Source of the DNA: Spirometra erinaceieuropaei
Taxonomy: Eukaryota; Platyhelminthes; Cestoda; Diphyllobothriidea; Diphyllobothriidae
Length of the DNA: 64,000 nt
Assembly (NCBI GenBank): GCA_902702965.1
Contig: CACRXP010001159.1
Span: 47,572-111,571 of the forward strand
Direction of reading: 5' to 3'
The position numbers and the translations under genes were made by a program. Shown in pieces: positions 57,262 to 64,000 of the stretch; within the stretch, counting starts at the first letter, position 1; each line of letters begins with the position of its first letter. The notes below the pieces were generated by a model. That model had not been told where the DNA came from. It made no database searches and was given only the letters and a program-made list of their open reading frames with translations.

Positions 57262-57600
57262 CGGGAATTCCGACGAAGACACACAAGGAACTATTACTTA
57301 GATGCGCATTAAATGTGCAGTTCCTGTTTGAGAAAAAAAATTATAGACAAATAGACGGCGTTGCTATGGGCTCACACCTTGAGCCTCTCCTTGCCGATGT
57401 CCTCATGGGCGAACTGGAGAGATTCCAACTAAGCGATCATATCGAAAAACGTAAACATTACGGCCGCTATGTTGATGATATCTTTGCAATTGCCACAGCA
57501 GATACCGACGTAGATGCCCTCTTGTACGTTGTAAATCAGGCACATACCTCTATCAAATTCACGTTGAAGATCAAAACGGCCGTTTCTCTCCCTTTCTGAG
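57262..57600 (+). pseudogene. PLE reverse transcriptase palm fragment
   Basis: LNVQFLFEKKNYRQIDGVAM then GSHLEPLLADVLMGELE (motif B, with LGP changed to HLEP) and HYGRYVDDIFAIATADT (motif C, YVDD at 57468-57479), then SIKFTLKIK. A TGA stands where a Leu is expected (LPF-stop-DVLL), and a frameshift follows in a run of A near 57655. The protein is 5'-truncated by the insertion process. Confidence 0.8.
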
Positions 57601-57774
57601 ATGTTCTTCTAAGCATGAGATCTGACGGGAGTGTTCGAAGAAGCGTTCACCGGAAAAAAAACCTGGTCTGGACAATACACAAACTTTGCTAATTTCATAC
57701 TCCTACAACAAAAACGAAATCTAGTCCGATGCTTGACACAAAGAGCTAGATAAATTTACTCAACGGATAGTATT

Positions 57775-58404
57775 ATGGAGGAACCTAGAAAAATCCAGGA
57801 CTTCCTTCGTCAAAACGGGTACCCGGACAAGAATATGGCCGAACGACCGGTAAAACCCGCCACACCGACGGCCGAAAAGGAAACTCTGTTCCTTGAAGTC
57901 CCTTTTCAATGGAACGCTGCCAGTGAACTCCTAAGGAGACGCCTTGATCAAGCTGTTTCGCGAACTGTCCCAACGGCAAGGGTTCAAGTATCCTTTTCTA
58001 CTAACCCTATTTTGTGCGCAGAAGGTAAGGATAAGTTGCCACCCCAAACCACTTCAATGTGCTTCTACTCCTTCACTTGCTCCTGTGGAGCAGGTTATAT
58101 TGGTCGCACGGGTCGGCGCTTATCCAAGAGAATACGGGAACACCTCCCGGCATCGCTGGGAAAAGGCGAAACTAGGAGCATAATCAGTGCTATTCTCGCG
58201 CGCGTTGTCGATTCAGGACATCACGTAGACCCCAATGAAGCGTTTTGTGTGATCAATAAGGTCCCATCGAGCTATTATAAACCACTGGGACAGGGCCTGT
58301 TAGCAACAGCAGAGGTGGCCGCCATCAGGTTGCGAAAGCTAATTTTGTGCGCACAGAAGAACCACGTTCGGGCACCGCACATACAGTGGTCGAAGGTCGA
58401 CTAA
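57775..58404 (+). pseudogene. PLE GIY-YIG endonuclease
   Basis: A 209-codon frame: NGYPDKNMAERPV (thumb end), then SMCFYSFTCSCGAGYIGRTG (GIY-YIG core) and RRLSKRIREHLPASLGKGE, ISAILARVVDSGHH, AEVAAIRLRKLILC. It is the same lineage as 28013-28630. The domain itself is uninterrupted, but it is out of frame with the truncated reverse transcriptase. Confidence 0.8.
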
Positions 58405-58986
58405 CCCTGCACTCTCCGCGCCCTTCCGCTCTCACCCCGTCCCTGACACTGACTGCTATTACCCCCCTCCCCTCCCCCACATTACCACACTCAGCCTGTG
58501 TTTTAAAGCGAACTTTAATCGATTTATCTTTGCACTGACGTGTTTTTACTTCTACCTTTTCCCATATAATTGTATTTTCCCGATGAAAATTTATCCAAAG
58601 CTAAGTATGCTCGCCACCTCGTCTTCTGATTACAGAATAATACCCTTTCTTCGAGTATAAAATCGGAAGAAGACGTAATTTTCTACCTAATAGGTAGAAT
58701 ACTGAATAATTTTATTCATGCTTTCCATGAAAAGGAATTGCATTTGTAAGGGCATCGAAAATCAAAGAGAAAAGTTCATGCTACCTCAGTAAAAAATTTT
58801 ACAGAGTGCGGCTTTTTCAGGCAACGGAAAAGACGTTTTTCGAAGGCTGGAATCCCGAGGCAACTGAATTTTTATGCAATTATGCTGCAGATGATTAATT
58901 TTACAACGCTACTTAAGTAAATTTTCGAAACGAAAACGCATTTCAGAATTTAGACTAACATTTCATGATTCGGCTCATCTACTGTA

Positions 58987-59664
58987 TTTCGATTCACAGA
59001 TTTTTATTTCATGACGCACTAAAAAAATATTTCGCCGCATTCCGTGTCCATCAGTAGTATACAAAAGCTATCGAAAACTGTCCTATTCGCAAACCTATGT
59101 TAGAATGTTCTTTAATATTTTCTGCAAGTTTTTGCCTATTAATTGAACAAAGAAACCTCTCGAGTGCCCCAAAATCTGCCTGTCTTAAATAAGATATCTG
59201 TTTTATAGCCCATTGCAACGATTTGTTCATAGGGGCGATTGTCCGTCTGGAACCAAATTTTCGAATGCAGAGACGATAACAACGTGGGAATTTCGCGCAA
59301 CCAAGCAGACTGAAATGCAATAGTCAAATACTTGTTTTGTTAAATCTATACGTGTTTGATCAGATGGGAAACAGGATGTGCTAACGGGATCTGAGCATTG
59401 ATTATTGTCCGCCAGCATATGTTGCAAAATGACTGCAGTAGGAATTTTTTGCGTAAGACGTGAAGAGTCCTCAATTAGGACACACAGTTTACTAACAGCA
59501 CGAACAGATCTTAGTTGGGTTTGTTTTACTTGGATCTGTTATACCAGTTTAGTTATTTGTAAGCGGATTTTACACTGAATTTCAGGACGTACATATTCCC
59601 GCATCCGAAATCCGCCCGTAGCACCAACCCTAACCTTGATCTTAAACCTAGGCGCCTGTAACGC
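58987..59664. other. No recognisable feature
   Basis: Overlapping minus frames of 62-89 codons without motifs. Confidence 0.4.
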
Positions 59665-59790
59665 ATGGGGATATAGAAGACGAAGATGCGATCACTGGAA
59701 CAAAAGGTTTATTGGTCTGACGTTTCGGATCCTCCCCTGGACCCATCGTCAGAGACATTTGCATATAGGGGACCTATTCCCATACCCGGC
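59665..59790 (-). mobile_element. Solo PLE ribozyme end
   Basis: GAAGACGAAGATGCGATCACTGG, then GTTTATTGGTCTGACGTTTC and the ribozyme core follow the order of other minus-orientation ends. No body is attached. Confidence 0.6.
59705..59765 (-). ncRNA. Hammerhead ribozyme motif (PLE type)
   Basis: Minus strand: CTGACGA (59746-59752; the fifth position is free in hammerheads), stem II GGGTCC/GGATCC with one changed pair compensated, GAAACGTC 59719-59726. Confidence 0.65.
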
Positions 59791-59792
59791 AA

Positions 59793-60066
59793 TTTCATAA
59801 ATTAATACAAGAACTTGGAGTAACCTCTCTGAAACAAACCTTCTCAGATTCGGTCTGAGATTTCATAGGAAGATTTGAGGTACGACGGTGGTAAATATAA
59901 CGGTGTTTATGTACTACTGAATACGCGGAAGTACAATGCGAATAATATACGGTTATTCCGCTTAGGTTGACTGACCTCATCCCCAGCATACCTATCTACT
60001 CTCGAACAGAATCTGCAAGGTCTTGTACCGAAGAAATTACTCCGTGTTCGCACATTAATTTCCGGA
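59793..60066. repeat. Inverted repeat, ~75-bp arms
   Basis: The inverse of 59793-59870 resembles 59995-60066: CAGAYCGAATCTG, GAAGAAATTACTCC and GCATTAATTT in the same order. Related single copies lie near 52630-52690 and 54350-54430. Confidence 0.45.
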
Positions 60067-60239
60067 AAAAATTTTATATTCCACAAAGAACACGCATCAC
60101 CCTTTCATCTGAGGCAGTTACGACTGCCTCCACAGTTTCAGACACCAACGAATTATTTCTTCCAGGAAAAATACAACTCTCCGTAGTTTTCGGAGTTTGC
60201 GATCGCTTCAAAATACATATACGGAAGAGACGAATGTGA

Positions 60240-60895
60240 GCAAATTACCCCTACTGCATGAACTTTCATGGAAGATTTACAGCGTTTATGGTTCGCCAGG
60301 GGTGCGAAGACTAGTTGTCTGGAAGGTCTTTGAATTTTGACTCTCCGCATACAATTATTTGCGTGTCAGAAAATATCAGTTTTATGAAAGCAATCTTTCA
60401 GCCCAACCATTGTCTCTGAACCTCTCCCCCCCCTTCAAACTCCCATGATCAACAGATCCCCCCTGTTCCCCGCTCTACTTGCAGGACAGTCTTTTATCCC
60501 CGTAGACAAACTACTATTCATTGTTAAGAGATCAGATGCCGGAGGGGGAGAGAGACAGGCAGATAGAGGGATTATTTTTGTTCTAAAACCTCCAGGCCAG
60601 CGACACGTTGCCAAAGTGTCACCTCCGATGCCGTGTCAGAAATGAAAGCATTTGCTGAACACGCTGCCAAACAGTATCTCCAGTCACGATGCAAATTTTA
60701 GAAGGTATGGACGGAGAGAATAATAAATCTTAGAAGGATAGTTGTATGCTATGCCATACAGTGAGTCCCTGTATGCTATTTCGTTAGCATTTGAGTCGGT
60801 AGCGACGACAATGACTACTCAGAAGTTTTGGTACGGTTCACAGATGGCATAAGTCATCCAGCAGTTAAAGCTCGGCATACTGAGAAATACAGTCG
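60240..60895. other. No recognisable feature
   Basis: A 66-codon frame at 60445-60645 has no known motif. Confidence 0.4.
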
Positions 60896-60899
60896 GTGG

Positions 60900-61884
60900 T
60901 CTAACTCATGAAATGTCCACCCAAATTCTGAAATGAGTTTTCGGCTCGAAGAGATCAACTAAGTAGAGTTGGAGAACCAATCATCCAGCAGCATAATTCT
61001 ATAATAATTTAGTTACCCAGGATGCCGGCTTTCGAACGAACGTCTCTCCGGCAGAATGCATAAGTTATACTCTGTAAAAAATGACTACGTAAATAGCATA
61101 CATTTTTCTCATTGATTTTCGATTCCCTTAAAGATTCAATTATATATCATGGAAAACATGCATAACAAGATTCATTCTTTTACTCATTTGGTAGACAATT
61201 ACGTCTTATTCCAATTGTATACTCAATAGAAGAGTATCATTCAGTTTCAAAAAAAGTTTCCAATTGTGAGATTTTCTAATACCGCGAAATGACCGTTCAT
61301 AAAATGTCATGTCTCTACGTTCACCAACGTGGCTCGTAAGGTCAAAAACAAGTCTCAAATTTACTCCTGAATTTTATGAACCCCATATGGTCTCCTCTTA
61401 ATACCTTAGAGAGACGTATGGCTTTCCGTACGTTAAAAATACATGTTTTGTAGTTTGGAAACCCTGAATTCGAGTGTAACGGCAGGTCGGGTTCAAAACT
61501 ATTCGGGAATTGGAAAATTTTTCGAAAACCGAATTATATCCTTCTTTTGAGTACAAAATTGGAAAAAGACGTTATTTTCTACCAAATGAGTAAAAGAATG
61601 AATCTTGTTATGCATGTTTTCCATGAAATATAATTGAATCTTTAAGGGAATCGAAAATCAATGAAAAAAATGTATGCTATTAACGTAGTCATTTTTTACA
61701 GAGTATAGCTTTTGCATGCTGCTGGAAAGATGTTCGTTCGAAAGCCGGCATCCTAGGATAACTGACATATTATAGAATTACGCTGCTTGCTGATTAGTTC
61801 TCCAAATCTACTTAATTAGTCTTTTCGAGACGAAAACGCATTTCCGAATTTCGGTTGACATTTCATGTGTTAGCCCACCTACTG
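60900..61884. mobile_element. Palindromic MITE, 985 bp, intact
   Basis: TA-CAGTCGGTGGTCTAACTC at the left and GTTAGCCCACCTACTG-TA at the right. The arms, about 60900-61277 and 61500-61884, are long imperfect inverted repeats around a ~220-bp centre. Its centre is in the opposite orientation to the copies at 18886, 36956 and 56600. Confidence 0.85.
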
Positions 61885-61886
61885 TA

Positions 61887-63952
61887 CATTATTGTAGGTA
61901 CAATGGACAGAGTTGCTCGAGCCCTGTAAGGAATTAGGGCATGTGAAATCGTTTAGGGTTGTTGAAATGACAAAATATCAAAGCAAGGTAGCTTTCCGAA
62001 GCATCAAAAGTCTGCCCGTAATCATTTGCTGTAGGAATTTAGCAGACTTGGCAACATTTACGGGAGTGGCTTGATTGATCAGTCTATTGCCGACAAACAG
62101 TTGCATAATACTTTAGTACAGCTTAAACGCGGAGGCAAGCATTGTCAACCTGGGGACACGAAGCATCACGGACAGCCACGGATGATTTCAAAGTTCCTGT
62201 ATGGGCTATTCAACGGCACATCCGGTAGAACAAGTCGTTTGATTGTTAGAAAATAAGTTTTAGTAACGTCCTATTTGCTCTCGACTGCATTTAAAAAGGA
62301 TTAGTGGGTTCAGACATGATTATCGTCCCAAGATACATCCAAATATGCCTTTGATTTAAAGAGCATGCCTTTTTGCGAGCGTTCTAAGTGACACTAAGTG
62401 ACAGGGCACTTTTTAAAATACCATTTCTATTCGTTACCTAGTACACCATATCTGCTGGAAAAATGACAGATTAGTAGAGCTGTTTACTATTTGTGGTTAC
62501 GTTCCTACCGACATTCAATATAAGTCTCCCCTCCCGTGATAGTGAAATACTCATTACTTCCCCTATCAAGTCTTCATTTGCATAATTTCACGTACAGGAC
62601 GAAGCGTTGGTCGTATATTTAGGGACACTAATCCGCCGATCATAGCAGATTATGGCTCCTGGCTTAGAGGGCTGGCAAACTGAGGCTGATGTGGGCTGCT
62701 CCCATTGGAGGAGCTCAAATAAACCCCTCTCGACCAATGCCGTCTCTTCTAAAAAGAACACTAGCCAAGCCCGTGACATTTAGTGGCCTTCAGTTTAGAG
62801 GCGCTTCACTCAGAGTGTATTTAAAGTGCGCTAATTGAGACCTTTGTAGTTTAACATGAACGGCTTCTCTCATCCCTGCGACGGGAATTTGGACAACATG
62901 GAGAACAAAGAACGCAACGGGGAAGGATCGAAGTATCGTAAGCGCAAGATAATAACCGGACTTTTTCAAGGTTGAGTGTAGTACAATTTAGCTCTAATTA
63001 GTTTTATATTCTGACCTTTCGATCACGTAAGTTCGAACACATGAATTTCCAGCTGCACAACAAATGTCGCTGTCATTCAATTTAAGGAGAGGATTTATTT
63101 CCTGTATTTACTAAGTCCCCGCCTTCAGTAAAAAACGAAATTATTTTAAGACATTTTAATCATATCTGCACAGCCCTGAGGAAGGTGTGCTATGAATAGT
63201 AATCTAAATAGCTTCTCCAATGCAAGACAATGGAGATTCCTAGTTTCGGCCTGTGGAAATAGTGTCTTTGTACTCAGTGATTGCATGTGACGGAAATTAT
63301 GAAAATATACAGAACTGTGGTTGGTTCCTGATGGCAGATGTTGAAACCCTTAGTCATCTGAAAATTCTTGTAAACGTTAGCTGCCACCACAATAATTTAT
63401 GAAAATGCAGTCGGGACGTATTTTTACTGTCTGCATTTTCCAACAAAAAATCTCCTGTGAGTTTGATTTCTTTAAGGAGGGCGGACACGCCATACACAAA
63501 TTGGCCCAGTAATGTTAAATTCACTGGCTTGAATTCTCTTGTTGAGGCCATACCAGTTTCATTGCTTTATTATTCGGTTAACGAAAAGTATTGACAGTAC
63601 AGTCGATTTGTGGAACGGAATGTAATGTGGGGTTTTGCATGCATCAGCCATGCATCGTTCATCAGATAACGCCTACACACATGTATATATATGTAGAGAA
63701 GAATTGGCATGCATTCCGAGACGATATAATGCAAAAGAAGAGGTTCTTCGGAAAAGATCTAGTTGTACTCGTAAATTTCATGAAAGAAAGCCTCTGCCTT
63801 AAACATATATATATGTATATCAGGATCAACCGCTACACTATTCCGATGACGCAGCCGGCAAATTTACTGAAGCGTCAGCATTAATATGATGTATTTTGTG
63901 AGGTCACGTCCTCGTTTTCTTGGTCTCTATGCGGAATTATGAACGCAATAAA
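61887..63952. other. About 2 kb without recognisable features
   Basis: Frames up to 97 codons (63591-63884) without motifs; short (TA)n/(CATA)n tracts near 63675-63700 and 63805-63820. Confidence 0.35.
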
Positions 63953-63954
63953 TA

Positions 63955-64000
63955 CAGTGCGTGACCTATCTCATGAAATGTTGGCTGAAATTCTGAAATG
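63955..64000. mobile_element. Palindromic MITE, cut by the window end
   Basis: TA-CAGTGCGTGACCTATCTC then TGAAATGTTGGCTGAAATTC matches the left terminus of the family. Confidence 0.6.

Larger units (their letters stand above)
57226..58631 (+). mobile_element. 5'-truncated PLE nested in a MITE
   Basis: Flanked by ACAGAATTATA (57215-57225) and ACAGAATAATA (58632-58642), 10 of 11 identical. The 5' junction has a CAAACAATC repeat and the coding part starts inside the reverse transcriptase. The 3' end after 58404 has no clear ribozyme. Confidence 0.8.
56600..58984. mobile_element. Palindromic MITE split by a PLE
   Basis: Left part 56600-57225 starts TA-CAGTAGGCGTTCTAATTC; right part 58632-58984 ends ATCTACTG-TA. 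The missing junction is a PLE flanked by an 11-bp target duplication. Without the insertion the MITE would be about 970 bp, like the other full copies. Confidence 0.8.

Overview
The window looks like nuclear DNA from a flatworm, most likely a diphyllobothriid-type (pseudophyllidean) tapeworm. This rests on the mix of repeats: many Penelope-like retroelements (PLEs) with GIY-YIG endonuclease domains and hammerhead-ribozyme ends, a non-LTR retrotransposon tail with Cys2-His2 fingers of a kind I associate with these worms, TTAGGG-like interstitial repeats, and tRNA-derived SINEs. The species assignment is an inference from memory of these families. No host protein-coding gene, rRNA or convincing functional tRNA gene could be supported. 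Almost everything recognisable is mobile or repetitive DNA, much of it nested or inverted.

Layout. 1-576: two opposed PLE reverse transcriptase pieces and the end of a palindromic MITE. 1698-2303: a 590-bp element with 29-bp terminal inverted repeats and an 8-bp target duplication. 2305-4430: tRNA-derived SINE copies (here SINE-B), a second hammerhead-like end and a ~206-bp tandem repeat. 5676-5860: degenerate telomere-like repeats. 6555-7875: an uncharacterised repeat family (here repeat E). 9225-10773: hammerhead-like ends, a 437-bp tandem duplication and a SINE-B copy with a 14-bp target duplication. 11845-16035: SINE-B copies, two small PLEs with endonuclease domains and ribozymes, and an ~850-bp tandem duplication. 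16590-17925: minus-strand non-LTR tail. 18886-20076: palindromic MITE carrying a 186-bp ribozyme insertion. 21534-21990: a tRNA-like SINE and an inverted, hairpin-flanked tRNA-like core. 23165-24520: minus-strand mini-PLE. 26340-28690: nearly complete PLE. 29290-32130: degenerate long PLE on the minus strand, interrupted by a tRNA SINE. 36956-37915: palindromic MITE. 38575-39760: repeat E, PLE fragment and paired hammerhead-like ends. 41210-42390: LINE RT fragment. 45090-46030: mini-PLE with an intact GIY-YIG frame, inverted ribozyme ends and a 12-bp target duplication. 47055-47690: MITE deletion derivative. 50400-55250: degraded PLE with a SINE inside, followed by a 1.7-kb tandem duplication. 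56600-58984: MITE split by a PLE. 59665-60066: solo ribozyme end plus inverted repeat. 60900-61884: intact palindromic MITE. 63955-64000: start of another.

How the parts work together. PLEs move by target-primed reverse transcription using a reverse transcriptase joined to a GIY-YIG nuclease. Their ends (pLTRs) here carry hammerhead motifs in direct and inverted orientation, which could process element RNA. The SINEs and MITEs have no proteins and would depend on enzymes of other elements. The most interesting content is the set of hammerhead motifs: one family shows compensatory base changes in stem II, a second apparent family has a longer self-complementary stem III, and one copy exists as a 186-bp stand-alone insertion with its own target duplication.
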